Source of the DNA: Candidatus Bathyarchaeota archaeon
GTDB taxonomy: Archaea; Thermoproteota; Bathyarchaeia; 40CM-2-53-6
Length of the DNA stretch: 32,040 nt
Assembly: GCA_005888635.1 (NCBI GenBank)
Contig: VBAW01000029.1
Span: forward strand, 1-32,040
Reading direction: 5' to 3'
The notes below the pieces were generated by a model. The model did no database searches. It had not been told where the DNA came from and saw only the letters and a program-made list of their open reading frames with translations. The translations under genes and the position numbers were made by a program. Of this stretch, positions 8,701-15,630 are shown one piece after another. Within the stretch, counting starts at the first letter, position 1. Each line of letters starts with the position of its first letter.

Positions 8701-9194
8701 CCCGAACCCGAATTGACCAGCGATATCCACTGGCTCACGAAAGTGCTTGGAATGCCGAACTCGATATTTGAGGCGAGGGTTGTCGCGTTTTTTGTCTGGT
8801 ATAGTTCTAGGTGTACTACGCTGGTGTAGCCTAGGAGTAGTTGGCCGTAGATGTCGTAGATGCTTGTGATGTTGTTGATGTTCGAGAGCTTTCCGTCATT
8901 ATGCAGGGTTCTGTTTAGGGCGAGTGTGAAATCCCGAACATCGTTGCCCCTGATATCGCTAGCCGTGATGACGACGATGACGCTGCTGCCCTGATCGATG
9001 CTGAATTCTCTGCTGACAATGTCTTGGGCCTTGCTCGATTCGGAATTTTTCGGATTGAACGCAGTCTCATTGTACACTATCACGCTCTGAACTTGTAGAA
9101 TCGCGGGGATGCTGAGGACTAGGGAGACTAGCCAGATCACGAACACGGCCCTGTTATGCCGGATTATGAGGCGAGCTAGTTTCGTGAATAGCAC
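5745..9194 (-). CDS. MMPL/RND family transporter
   Basis: A 1149-aa membrane protein with the two-fold layout of the RND superfamily: an N-terminal helix (about residues 15-35), a large outside domain, a block of membrane helices (about 430-600), a second outside domain, and a second block (about 825-1000). The paired Asp-Tyr residues that carry protons in MmpL proteins are present in both halves: Asp500-Tyr501 in AGSDYCIFLVSRY and Asp892-Tyr893 in GLDYDIFLVTR. The protein probably exports lipids or hydrophobic compounds using the proton gradient; the substrate is not evident. Two extra hydrophobic segments and a Pro/Thr-rich tail follow the second block, longer than in simple MMPL proteins. 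The start is an ATG at 9194. A TATA-like CTTTATG reads on the minus strand at about 9241-9248. The gene diverges from the nitrilase gene. Confidence 0.9.
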   Translation of the reverse strand: MLFTKLARLIIRHNRAVFVIWLVSLVLSIPAILQVQSVIVYNETAFNPKNSESSKAQDIVSREFSIDQGSSVIVVITASDIRGNDVRDFTLALNRTLHNDGKLSNINNITSIYDIYGQLLLGYTSVVHLELYQTKNATTLASNIEFGIPSTFVSQWISLVNSGSGTVNQAQLAAYNSQAYNSSWPIVSSQTPAAYHTIAFNYLTLFYKSWNQTFTATTYTPLQLFVGAFARAQNVTKGSPLLATQPSYYNITLPFVESLPFDAETLSLFVSAARFFNIYGGGSGIGCSNNNCWNDQNAIRSFTINTVAQGAMANSVQLTIMGEIYDLGASATSSDLSNLGLQILRNYNMLTYPVQPSKDVYSQFASAKNDTMLVILDFRTNGPDPMNSVPEIRHDVGIADIISNESPAVYVTGAPAFNYDIQTQTVTDIERIDPITITLILVIVGVFFASLVAPLIPIAAIGLSIGIAFGLVYLVGSYVTSVHYLVLTLLPVSMLGAGSDYCIFLVSRYSEERRLGRGKKDAVERSVTWAGESIATSGATVVIAFGTLAFASFGLLRSVGIAVMLGISIALLVALTLVPAALSLFGDRIFWPRGLGLWRKKKLVGASYYARAAQFTAKHSKLVLLLALAISLPAASTVLTSQTSHDLIGQIPSSLESKNGYNIMSQGFGAGTVTPTYTIVRTPVMLVSGSWINVTALKAISAAENSTAMISGVSKVYGLTHPSGNPIPFASFNQLNSAEQQAMIRSMKPFLGSDGKSAMVWAAFDSEPYSDQAIATVAQIRANVNVLKSQDPLLASSTMFVGGATASVSDLAASSGSDYFNLTALVLVGVFIVLLVALGSVFTPLRLIFTILLSISWAMAATIYFFKTYFSTELIWILPIMLLVIMVGLGLDYDIFLVTRIREYVAGGAKDEEAIETAVERTGGIITVTGLVTAGAYGTMMLSQIPMLQQLGLAIFIVVLLDATLTRIYLVPSIMMMMKRLNWWAPGRLRRVPIRPEEKLTPPIPLKTKFGVILETSAIIGLFSALYLDYSNNAYLQNYVGRTTTAILSGINVWTGVILGVTSFLATYFLLQDRSKPKSAGGATNRLRQWAAKMRIRPRKISKIVPTVSRIIPGLPSMEPTLAPPTQGTTATIVEAPSKPVPPEGKQDS

Positions 9195-9300
9195 AGTTGG
9201 CCCTCTTTAGGTTGAAACGATTGAAAACCGGGACGGCGGCCATAAAGTCGTGGTGTAACTCTGAAACGTTCGAGAACGGCTAATACCCGACTCTAGGCAC

Positions 9301-9310
9301 ATCTATAAGA
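9301..9310 (+). promoter_or_regulatory. TATA box of the nitrilase gene
   Basis: ATCTATAAGA is a good archaeal TATA candidate. The expected transcript start (about 25 bases downstream, near 9330-9335) falls just before the inferred beginning of the nitrilase reading frame, supporting the view that coding starts near 9343 and not at the first ordinary start codon at 9463. Confidence 0.45.
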
Positions 9311-9342
9311 CGAAAAAGCGACAGTTTCAAACAAGGGACCAA

Positions 9343-10173
9343 GTCACGAAGCCGATAACTCTCCTTCTAGCTCAAACCAGCCCTAAACTAGCAAAGAAGG
9401 AAGAGAACCTGAAGACAATCGCCACGCAGGCAAGCGCGGCGAGGAAGAAAAACATCGACCTTTTGGTATTTCCTGAACTGCACTTAACTGGTTATACAAT
9501 GCAAGACGAAGTGTACAATCTGGCTGAGCCGATTCCCGGACCCAGCGTCAAGAGGGTCGAGAAGCTTGCTAAGGAACATGGATTACACATTGTGTTTGGG
9601 ATGCCTGAAGAGAGCGCTGTCAAGGGGGTGATCCACAACACAGCCGTACTCGTAGGACCTAGCGGATGGGTCGGGAAGTATCGGAAGATTCACCTTCCAA
9701 CTCATACGGTCTTTGAAGAGCGACGCTACTATCGTCCGGGGCAAGAAGCTCCCGTTTTCTCGACTCCTCTCGGGACGATCGGACTGACGATATGCTACGA
9801 CCTCTACTTTCCCGAACTGACACGGCTCCAAGCGCTAGTGGGAGCACAGATGATAGTCTGCATCTCAGCCAGCCCAGGACTGAGACGCCGATTCTTCGAA
9901 GGATTCTGCCTAAGCCGGGCCATGGAAAATGCAGTCTATCTCGCCTACGTCAACCGGGTGGGCATTGAGGACGGGAACCAGTTCTGGGGAGGCAGCAGAG
10001 TCGTCGCTCCGAATGGGTCAGTCCTAGTCCAGTGCAAGTATGATGTTGAGGATTACCAGCCCTGCAAGGTTGACTTAGATGAAGTTTCGAGAGCGCGAGC
10101 TTTCATTCCGACGATAAAGGATCTTGAGCCTCAGCTCTTTGATCAGCTGAGAACCAAGAGCAGAGAAGCATAA
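9343..10173 (+). CDS. Carbon-nitrogen hydrolase (nitrilase superfamily)
   Basis: This is an amidase or nitrilase-type hydrolase. The catalytic triad is visible: Glu in VFPELHLTGY, Lys in YRKIHLP and Cys in TICYDLYFPE. The first usable start codon (TTG at 9463) lies only three residues before the catalytic Glu region and would remove the first beta strand and helix that the fold needs. The same frame is open upstream to 9265. It reads KPITLLLAQTSPKL and KKEENLKTIATQAS, exactly the expected N-terminus, but contains no ATG, GTG or TTG. The true start is therefore probably a rare codon near 9343-9355 (GTC, ACG or ATA), or the sequence carries an error there. The substrate is not evident. It is followed after 3 bases by a small membrane-protein gene. 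Confidence 0.88.
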   Translation, partial: VTKPITLLLAQTSPKLAKKEENLKTIATQASAARKKNIDLLVFPELHLTGYTMQDEVYNLAEPIPGPSVKRVEKLAKEHGLHIVFGMPEESAVKGVIHNTAVLVGPSGWVGKYRKIHLPTHTVFEERRYYRPGQEAPVFSTPLGTIGLTICYDLYFPELTRLQALVGAQMIVCISASPGLRRRFFEGFCLSRAMENAVYLAYVNRVGIEDGNQFWGGSRVVAPNGSVLVQCKYDVEDYQPCKVDLDEVSRARAFIPTIKDLEPQLFDQLRTKSREA

Positions 10174-10176
10174 GAC

Positions 10177-10713
10177 GTGTCTAAGCACTATCGCAGACTA
10201 AGCCTTGCCCAAGGTTCGTCGCTTTCTGCAGTCGGACTGTTAACGGGTCTAACTCTACTCGTTCTGGCGCCGCGAGTCAGACTGTTTCCTGTCGATCTGG
10301 TATTCATCTTTGCGGGATGGTTCTGTTTCTGGTTCTTCTCTCACGATCTTGCCCACCACATTGTCGGAAGAATTGTCGGCGTTGCCTTCCGCTACTATTT
10401 CTTGGGACGATCCTCGATAACGAAACAGAATCTGCCAATCGTATCCAACTTGCTAAGAGTAGTCCCGGTGTTGGGACTGAAGATCGACAAGTCTAGTTTG
10501 AAATCCGTTTCTCCGAACAAGGTTCGCGCAATGTATGCTTCGGGCGCCATCTCCTCCATGTTTCTACCATGGGTCGTGATACCCACCGGATTCTCGGTCG
10601 GTCTTCCAGTCGGAATCTTGCTTACGGTTCTGACCGTAGCAAATGTTGTCTTTACTCTCTATTTCAGCCCGCGAGTTGGCGACCTTCATCATGCCCGTAG
10701 GGTCAGAAGCTAG
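10177..10713 (+). CDS. Small polytopic membrane protein with HDLAHH motif
   Basis: A 178-aa protein with about four hydrophobic segments (roughly residues 15-33, 37-56, 124-140 and 143-163). Directly after the second segment sits FSHDLAHHIVGRIVG. An H-[ED]-x-x-H arrangement at the membrane recalls the metal site of site-2 proteases (usually HExxH) or histidine boxes of membrane desaturases. Here the usual Glu is Asp, and no second conserved ligand motif (such as NPxDG) is evident, so enzymatic activity is uncertain. A GTG start at 10177 comes 3 bases after the nitrilase stop, indicating cotranscription. I do not recognise a named family. Confidence 0.6.
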   Translation: MSKHYRRLSLAQGSSLSAVGLLTGLTLLVLAPRVRLFPVDLVFIFAGWFCFWFFSHDLAHHIVGRIVGVAFRYYFLGRSSITKQNLPIVSNLLRVVPVLGLKIDKSSLKSVSPNKVRAMYASGAISSMFLPWVVIPTGFSVGLPVGILLTVLTVANVVFTLYFSPRVGDLHHARRVRS

Positions 10714-10785
10714 GTCGAATCGCTTATCCCGATACATTCTGAAGCTGATTGCTTAGTTTCTATCTAGAAATCCATCCCGAGAAGA

Positions 10786-10798
10786 CTATAGTATATTA
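10786..10798 (+). promoter_or_regulatory. TATA box of the rpl10e operon
   Basis: CTATAGTATATTA is the most AT-rich box upstream of the ribosomal protein gene, 35-47 bases before its TTG start. The expected transcript start is near 10820. Confidence 0.5.
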
Positions 10799-10806
10799 GA
10801 CGGGAC

Positions 10807-10824
10807 GCCTTAGGCATCTAAGGC
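10807..10824 (+). promoter_or_regulatory. Inverted repeat at the rpl10e transcription start region
   Basis: GCCTTAG (10807-10813) and CTAAGGC (10818-10824) form a perfect 7-bp inverted repeat with a 4-base centre, directly downstream of the TATA box and 8 bases before the start codon. It could be a DNA operator or a small hairpin in the leader. Confidence 0.4.
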
Positions 10825-10832
10825 ATTTCTCT

Positions 10833-11435
10833 TTGAAAGGCAGAAACTATCGTTCTCCGTCAGGTCAGGCTTACACCCGTTTGAAATACATTCATGGATC
10901 CCCGACCCCGAAAGTCTCGAAGTTCAACATGGGGGATCTCTCGACTCATTTTGCTCGAAGGGTCCATCTTGTCTCCAGAGAGAATGTTCAGATTCGCCAC
11001 AATGCCCTAGAGTCGGCTCGAGTTTCCGCAAACAAGGTTCTCTTCGACAAGTACGGCGAGACAGGTTACAGGTTGCAGTTGTGCGTGTATCCTCACATTA
11101 TTCTCAGAGAGAACAAGATGATCGCGACTGCGGGAGCTGACCGTCTCCAGGAAGGTATGAGGCGGGCTTTCGGAAAGCCCACCGGAAGGGCTGCGCGGGT
11201 ACATGATGGCCAGTCGATACTCATCGTCTATGTTCCAGAAGATGGTGTAGATACTGCTCGAAAGGCGTTAGACACCGCGTCGACGAAATTCCCGATGAGG
11301 AGCCGCATAACCGTTGAAGAGATTCCTGTGGAAGAGCAAGCTCAAGTTCCTGTAGAAGCTCCTGCGCCTCATGAGGAAGCCGAGCCGACCGAGGCTGCGG
11401 AAGAAGTCACTCCGATTGTAACAGCGGGAGCCTAG
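10833..11435 (+). CDS. rpl10e: Large-subunit ribosomal protein L10e (uL16)
   Basis: Ribosomal protein uL16, which sits near the peptidyl-transferase centre and the A-site tRNA. The family order is visible: YTRLKYIHGSPTPK near the start, FNMGD, then VQIRHNALESARVSANK, GYRLQLCVYPHIILREN, and GMRRAFGKPTGRAARV. The core ends near residue 165. The last 35 residues form an extra tail rich in Glu, Pro and Ala (EEQAQVPVEAPAPHEEAEP), which classical archaeal L10e lacks. The start is a TTG at 10833, chosen because the N-terminal residues before YTR match the family length and no ATG is available. The gene is followed after 5 bases by PEP synthase, so the two are probably one operon. Confidence 0.93.
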   Translation: MKGRNYRSPSGQAYTRLKYIHGSPTPKVSKFNMGDLSTHFARRVHLVSRENVQIRHNALESARVSANKVLFDKYGETGYRLQLCVYPHIILRENKMIATAGADRLQEGMRRAFGKPTGRAARVHDGQSILIVYVPEDGVDTARKALDTASTKFPMRSRITVEEIPVEEQAQVPVEAPAPHEEAEPTEAAEEVTPIVTAGA

Positions 11436-11440
11436 TCTGA

Positions 11441-13831
11441 ATGGTGAGCTCCGACGCCATCGTCGTCTGGCTTGAAAATGTAAGAAAAGACGACATTCAC
11501 ATCGTCGGCGGAAAGTGCGCCAATCTCGGAGAACTGACAGCAAAAGGCGTCACGGTTCCTCCTGGCTTTGCAGTTACCGCGGACGCGTTCCGTCGATTCT
11601 TAGAAGAGACGAAGATCGGAGAAGTAATCCAAAAGACTCTGACGAGCGCTGATGGCCCGCGAGATCCGAAGCAGTATGAAGAAGCGTCGCAAGCGATCCG
11701 GAAGATCATCGAGTCAGCCCCAATGCCACTCGACATTGCCAATGAGGTTCGGAGTGCGTATCGGGATCTAGAACGGAAAACGAGTAACCCCCAGGTCAAG
11801 GTGGCCGTACGATCCTCAGCTACTAGCGAGGACCTTCCGGACGCGTCCTTTGCGGGACAACAGGATACGTATCTTAACGTGAAGGGAGAGGACGCGCTTG
11901 TCCACTACGTCCAGAAGTGCTGGTCTAGTCTCTACACGCCACGCGCAATATTCTATCGGGAGGAGAAGGGATTCCCGCACGAGAAGGTGCTCATAAGCGT
12001 CGGGGTCCAGAAGATGGTTGAATCAGAAGTCTCAGGAGTCATATTCACCCTCGATCCGGTCAACGGGGACCCGTCGAAGATCATCATTGAATCTAGCTGG
12101 GGCCTAGGCGAAGCGCTTGTCGCCGGAGTTGTCCGTCCGGACCGGTTCATTATCGACAAGGGGACGCTTCAGATTGTCCACAAGGAGATTGTCCCGAAGA
12201 TGGTTGAGCATGTTCCGAATCATCAGACCGGGCTCACGATGGAACGAGAAGTTCCGGCGGAGCGTCGGAACGCTGCGAGCCTCGGGGATGAGCAGGTTGT
12301 TGAGCTTGCGCGGCTAGCTCGGGATATCGAGGATCATTATCAGACTCCGCAGGATGTCGAGTTCGCTGTCGAGCGTTCAAAGTCTGGTCAGAAGGTGTAC
12401 GTGGTCCAGACTAGGCCTGAGACGTTCTGGGCTCGGATGAAGTCGCCCTCAGAGTCGGGAAAAAGTCCTGTGCTTGATCGCGTTGTCGTGGTTCAAGGTC
12501 TTGCGGCTAGTCCAGGTCTTCACGCGGGACGGGCCAAGATTGTGGTAGGCTTGCAGGATGCTGGGAGGATGATGAAAGACAAGGATATTCTCGTTACTAG
12601 AATGACGAATCCGGACTGGGTTCCTTACATGAAGATCGCCGGCGCGATCGTTACCGAGGATGGCGGGACTACGTGTCATGCGGCGATTGTTTCTCGCGAG
12701 ATGGGAATCCCATGCATTGTCGGGGCGAGGAACGCTACCAAGGTCTTGCAGACCGGCAAAGAGTATACCGTTGATGCAAAGGCGGGAGTTGTCTATCAGG
12801 GACTCGTCGAAGACGTTCTCAAACCCCCTGCTGCTGTGGGCCAGCAAATTCCTACTGTCATTCCTGTTACCTCGACGAGAATCTACGTGAACATCTCATT
12901 ACCCGAGCTGGCGGAGAAGGTTGCGCGGGAGACGCACGCTGACGGTGTGGGGTTGTTGAGGGCTGAACACATGATGCTCTCCGTTGGGAAGCATCCGCGG
13001 CTTTTGATCGAGGAGGGTGGCGGGCAGAAGATGGTCGATGCTTTTGCGGAGGGTGTGCGGAAGGTGGCTACTCCTTTTGCGCCGAAACCGGTCGTCTATC
13101 GTTGTCTAGATTTCAAGCCGGACGAGTTTCTCGGACTGCCGGGTGGTGAGAAGTATGAGCGCGAGGCGGGGCATGTCGGACCCAATCCATTGCTGGGTTT
13201 CAGAGGCGCGTTCCGATATGTGAAGGAGCCGGATGTGTTCCGGCTGGAGTGTCGGGCGATACGGAAGGTGCGTGAGGAGTTCAAATTGACGAATGTGCAT
13301 GTGATGCTGCCGTTCGTCCGGACCTTGGAGGATTTCCGGAACGCGAAGAAGATTATGGAGGAGGAGGGGTTGAAGAGGAGTCCGGATTTCAAGCTCTGGA
13401 TAATGTGCGAGGTTCCCGCGACGGTGTTGCTGATTGACAAGTTTGTTCTGGAGGGTATTGACGGAATCTCGTTCGGGACGAACGACTTGACGATGCTGAT
13501 TCTCGGGATCGACCGGGACGATGCGTCTATACAGGAGATTTACGATGAGCGGAATCTTGCGGTTCTGCGGGCGATGAGTCATGTTATCCGGATCTGTAGC
13601 GAGGCGGGTGTTACGACGTCTATCTGTGGCCAGGCGCCTTCGAACTATCCGGAAGTCGTCGAGTTCCTCGTACGCGAGGGAGCTGTTAGCATGAGTGTCA
13701 ACCCGGACAAGGTCATAGAGACGAAGCAGCTTGTCGCGGGGATCGAGCAGAAACTCATCCTCGAAGGTATGCGAAAGATGCGACAGAATAACGGTGATTC
13801 GGGAGCTCTCCAGCCCCGATGGCCGAAGTAG
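11441..13831 (+). CDS. ppsA: Phosphoenolpyruvate synthase
   Basis: This enzyme converts pyruvate and ATP to PEP, AMP and phosphate, the entry step of gluconeogenesis. The 796-aa length and domain order fit. An ATP-grasp domain at residues 1-340 starts with VGGKCANLGEL and contains RSSATSEDLPDASFAGQQDT. The swivelling phospho-histidine domain has GGTTCHAAIVSREMGIPC, with His413. The TIM-barrel PEP/pyruvate domain runs from about 475 to 790, with LRAEHM and the late SICGQAPS that carries the acid/base Cys729. The ATG at 11441 lies 5 bases after the L10e stop, and UPF0146 follows 15 bases after the end. Codon use shifts to more G at third positions in the second half, but without any break in the reading frame. 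Confidence 0.96.
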   Translation: MVSSDAIVVWLENVRKDDIHIVGGKCANLGELTAKGVTVPPGFAVTADAFRRFLEETKIGEVIQKTLTSADGPRDPKQYEEASQAIRKIIESAPMPLDIANEVRSAYRDLERKTSNPQVKVAVRSSATSEDLPDASFAGQQDTYLNVKGEDALVHYVQKCWSSLYTPRAIFYREEKGFPHEKVLISVGVQKMVESEVSGVIFTLDPVNGDPSKIIIESSWGLGEALVAGVVRPDRFIIDKGTLQIVHKEIVPKMVEHVPNHQTGLTMEREVPAERRNAASLGDEQVVELARLARDIEDHYQTPQDVEFAVERSKSGQKVYVVQTRPETFWARMKSPSESGKSPVLDRVVVVQGLAASPGLHAGRAKIVVGLQDAGRMMKDKDILVTRMTNPDWVPYMKIAGAIVTEDGGTTCHAAIVSREMGIPCIVGARNATKVLQTGKEYTVDAKAGVVYQGLVEDVLKPPAAVGQQIPTVIPVTSTRIYVNISLPELAEKVARETHADGVGLLRAEHMMLSVGKHPRLLIEEGGGQKMVDAFAEGVRKVATPFAPKPVVYRCLDFKPDEFLGLPGGEKYEREAGHVGPNPLLGFRGAFRYVKEPDVFRLECRAIRKVREEFKLTNVHVMLPFVRTLEDFRNAKKIMEEEGLKRSPDFKLWIMCEVPATVLLIDKFVLEGIDGISFGTNDLTMLILGIDRDDASIQEIYDERNLAVLRAMSHVIRICSEAGVTTSICGQAPSNYPEVVEFLVREGAVSMSVNPDKVIETKQLVAGIEQKLILEGMRKMRQNNGDSGALQPRWPK

Positions 13832-13846
13832 TTCTGCTAGTCATAG

Positions 13847-14281
13847 ATGTTTGATGATCTAGTCGAGTACGTCCGAGAGAACTATTCTCGAGCCTCAAAG
13901 ATTGTAGAGCTGGGAGTAGGCAGCCGAATAGACGTCGCGGAAAATATCAAGAAACATCTTCCACTAACCGAGGTTCTTGTCACGGACAAGGATGAAGCAT
14001 GGGTCCGGAAGCATATCACGAGTCACGTCCGTGCTGTAGCTGATGACGTGATGTTTCCGCAGACGCCGATCTATCAGAATGCGTCGCTAGTCTACTCGAT
14101 CCATCCACCCTTCGAGATTGTAGAGCCGATGGTTGCGCTTGCCGGGAGGATAGGGGCCGATCTTCTAGTTGTGCCGAGGTCCGATGAGCAAGAAATGTTT
14201 CATCATGATGGCTGGCGGAAGCTTGTCCGGAATGGAAGGACGCTCGGTTGGCTCAGAGACTTCAGAAAGGAACAGCATTAG
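13847..14281 (+). CDS. UPF0146 family protein
   Basis: A 144-aa archaeal protein of the UPF0146 family, function unknown. The fold looks like a reduced SAM-methyltransferase Rossmann core: KIVELGVGSRIDVAENIKKHLP, then VLVTDKDE and VRAVADDVMFPQTPIYQNASLVYSIHPPFEI, and ADLLVVPRSDEQE. The Gly-rich loop is LGVGS instead of GxGxG, and no catalytic motif is seen. It has the usual family length. The ATG at 13847 is 15 bases downstream of the PEP synthase stop, so it is probably the last gene of the rpl10e-ppsA unit. Confidence 0.88.
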   Translation: MFDDLVEYVRENYSRASKIVELGVGSRIDVAENIKKHLPLTEVLVTDKDEAWVRKHITSHVRAVADDVMFPQTPIYQNASLVYSIHPPFEIVEPMVALAGRIGADLLVVPRSDEQEMFHHDGWRKLVRNGRTLGWLRDFRKEQH

Positions 14282-14305
14282 CCTAGAACGGGATATAGAA
14301 TCATC

Positions 14306-14478
14306 CGGTTTTCTTCGTCGCGAGACTGGCCTTCATACCTTGTTTTTCTAGCTAGCCTATTACTAGCCGGATCTTGACAGGGACCGAGCAAGAACCCCGT
14401 TCGCCTCTTCTCAAGCGTCATGCGGATTTTATCATTGACTCGGACCCTCAGGCGTTTTCCAGGCGACTTCCTTGGCAC
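14306..14478 (+). repeat. Dispersed repeat R, copy 1
   Basis: Starts near CGGTTTTCTTCGTCGCGAGAC, contains TTCATACCTTGTTTTTCTA, GGATCTTGACAGGGACC and CTCGGACCC, and ends with CAGGCGACTTCCTTGG. The GTCGCG box and the AGGCGA box are 144 bases apart. Copies 2 and 3 carry the same boxes in the same order at 142 and 143 bases. Confidence 0.65.
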
Positions 14479-14548
14479 CCTCAGGACCCTACCAAGTTCG
14501 CCCGAGTCCATGTGCTGCCCTAGGGACTCTGCTGAGACTCTCGATCCG

Positions 14549-14845
14549 CTAAACGATAGAACTATGGTTCTTGTTGTTGATCTCTGCCGCCGAACCTTTC
14601 CAAGTGTTCTCAACCAGCTCCACAACATCCGCCAGATGAGCACCCAGCTCTCCGAGCCGCTTCCCCGTCTCAGGATCTTCCTCGCCGAAGAAAGAGCTGA
14701 GCCTGCCGAGAATAACCATACACTTTCTAATCGTCGCGACCTCGTATCGTATCTGTTCGCCGACCGCCATGTCCCAGAGGATGGCCCTCCGCTTTACGAT
14801 AACCTCTGAAGCCTCAGCCTCAGAATCTCCCTCTGTCTCTAACAT
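14549..14845 (-). CDS. Small acidic hypothetical protein, 98 aa
   Basis: I do not recognise this protein. It begins MLETEGDSEAEASEVIVKRR, an acidic N-terminus, followed by helical segments (RYEVATIRKCMVILGRLSSFF and then GKRLGELGAHLADVVELVENT) and a polar tail. No membrane or metal-binding features. The long helices separated by a DPETGK turn suggest a helical hairpin. The gene lies between copies 1 and 2 of the dispersed repeat and runs against its neighbours. The start is an ATG at 14845. The regular helical pattern supports a real gene; the function is unknown. Confidence 0.5.
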   Translation of the reverse strand: MLETEGDSEAEASEVIVKRRAILWDMAVGEQIRYEVATIRKCMVILGRLSSFFGEEDPETGKRLGELGAHLADVVELVENTWKGSAAEINNKNHSSIV

Positions 14846-14889
14846 GCTCGCTGAATCGGAGCCGGTCCGTGTTTAGAATCCGTGTAACT

Positions 14890-15123
14890 CTATCGCGGAT
14901 TCCAGAGTGACAACGCTGACCCGAGACTTCGATGTTCTCTGTCGCGGGAGTAGCGCGCATATTTTTTTTCTACGCCTCCGATCCGTAGCACGATCTTAAC
15001 AGGCTCGTAGCAAAACGCACTATCGCCGGCTATTGTTGTCTGGCCGATTTTAGCATCGACATAGACCCCTATGCTGTTTTCTAGGCGATTCCAAAAGGCG
15101 TTTTGCAGGGGACTATCAGGCCA
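14890..15123 (-). pseudogene. Start-less open segment inside repeat copy 2
   Basis: On the minus strand this segment is open for 77 codons, with no start codon, and reads like protein. It includes NRLENSIGVYVDAKIG, then PVKIVLRIGG and EKKYARYSRDRE. Copies 1 and 3 of the repeat carry pieces of the same peptide (RLEN then a stop in copy 1; VRILLAGDGREE and SRDAE in copy 3), interrupted by small indels and stops. This suggests the repeat may descend from a coding element. No family is recognised. Confidence 0.3.
14931..15100 (+). repeat. Dispersed repeat R, copy 2
   Basis: Contains TGTTCTCTGTCGCGGGAGTAG, GCGCATATTTTTTTTCTACG, CGATCTTAACAGGCTC, CGATTTTAGCATCGACATAG followed by ACCCC, and TAGGCGATTCCAAAAGGC. 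Boxes and spacing match copies 1 (14306) and 3 (19082). The flanking sequence at 14846-14930 and 15101-15200 shows nothing else recognisable. Confidence 0.65.
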
Positions 15124-15203
15124 TTAAGCGCCTTCGAGACGTTCTCGTCGGTACGGATTCTGGATGGTCTTTCGATTCGATTTGAGGGCTGAGAAATCGA
15201 AAT

Positions 15204-15215
15204 ATTCATGTGAAT
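15204..15215 (+). promoter_or_regulatory. Inverted repeat upstream of the antitoxin gene
   Basis: ATTCA-TG-TGAAT lies 13 bases before the ATG at 15229 and directly after an AT-rich GAAATATTC stretch that could be the TATA region. Its position suits autoregulation by the antitoxin. Confidence 0.3.
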
Positions 15216-15228
15216 GCACTTGTGTTGC

Positions 15229-15600
15229 ATGGCCCGCAAGACTCTCACAATATCCGAGAAAGCCTACAACGCGCTCGCACGAATGAAGTCTAAAGATGAA
15301 TCATTCACCAAGGTCATCCTCAGACTGGCGCAAAGGAAGAGCAAAGGTAACCTGCTCGACTACGTCAGATCTTTTCCCCCTGACAATGAGCTGGCTGATC
15401 GGATTGAGGAGGTCCTAGAGAAAAGAGGGTCCATCCGGATCAGAGCCTCCAGCCGCCCCCGAGAGGTTGCTGAGGAGAAAGGAGTCAAGGCCGGAGAGCT
15501 TGTCAATGTAGACATTCGTAAAACCCGTAAGAGCGTCTTCGGGGGGGCTAGAGGAATCGGACCCTTCACTGTCAAGGATGAGATGAAAGACCACGACTAG
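15229..15600 (+). CDS. VapB-like (DUF217/UPF0330-type) antitoxin, apparently orphan
   Basis: A 123-aa protein starting MARKTLTISEKAYNALARMK, with DESFTKVILRL at residues 25-35. This is the ribbon-helix-helix-like N-terminus typical of archaeal DUF217/UPF0330 VapB antitoxins. Classical members end near residue 75; this one has about 50 more residues (REVAEEKGVKAGELVNVDIRK) that look like an AbrB-type or DNA-binding beta segment. An upstream ATG at 15214 would add only MHLCC and is less likely. Such antitoxins normally precede a PIN-domain toxin, but the next gene is on the opposite strand and is not a PIN protein, so the partner is missing or elsewhere. Confidence 0.7.
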   Translation: MARKTLTISEKAYNALARMKSKDESFTKVILRLAQRKSKGNLLDYVRSFPPDNELADRIEEVLEKRGSIRIRASSRPREVAEEKGVKAGELVNVDIRKTRKSVFGGARGIGPFTVKDEMKDHD

Positions 15601-15630
15601 ATATGTTTTGGACGCTTACGCCTATCTCCG

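Noticed and set aside
13106-13582. 158-codon and 114-codon open frames antisense to PEP synthase
   Set aside because: They are by-products of the G-rich third positions in the PEP synthase gene; no protein-like features.
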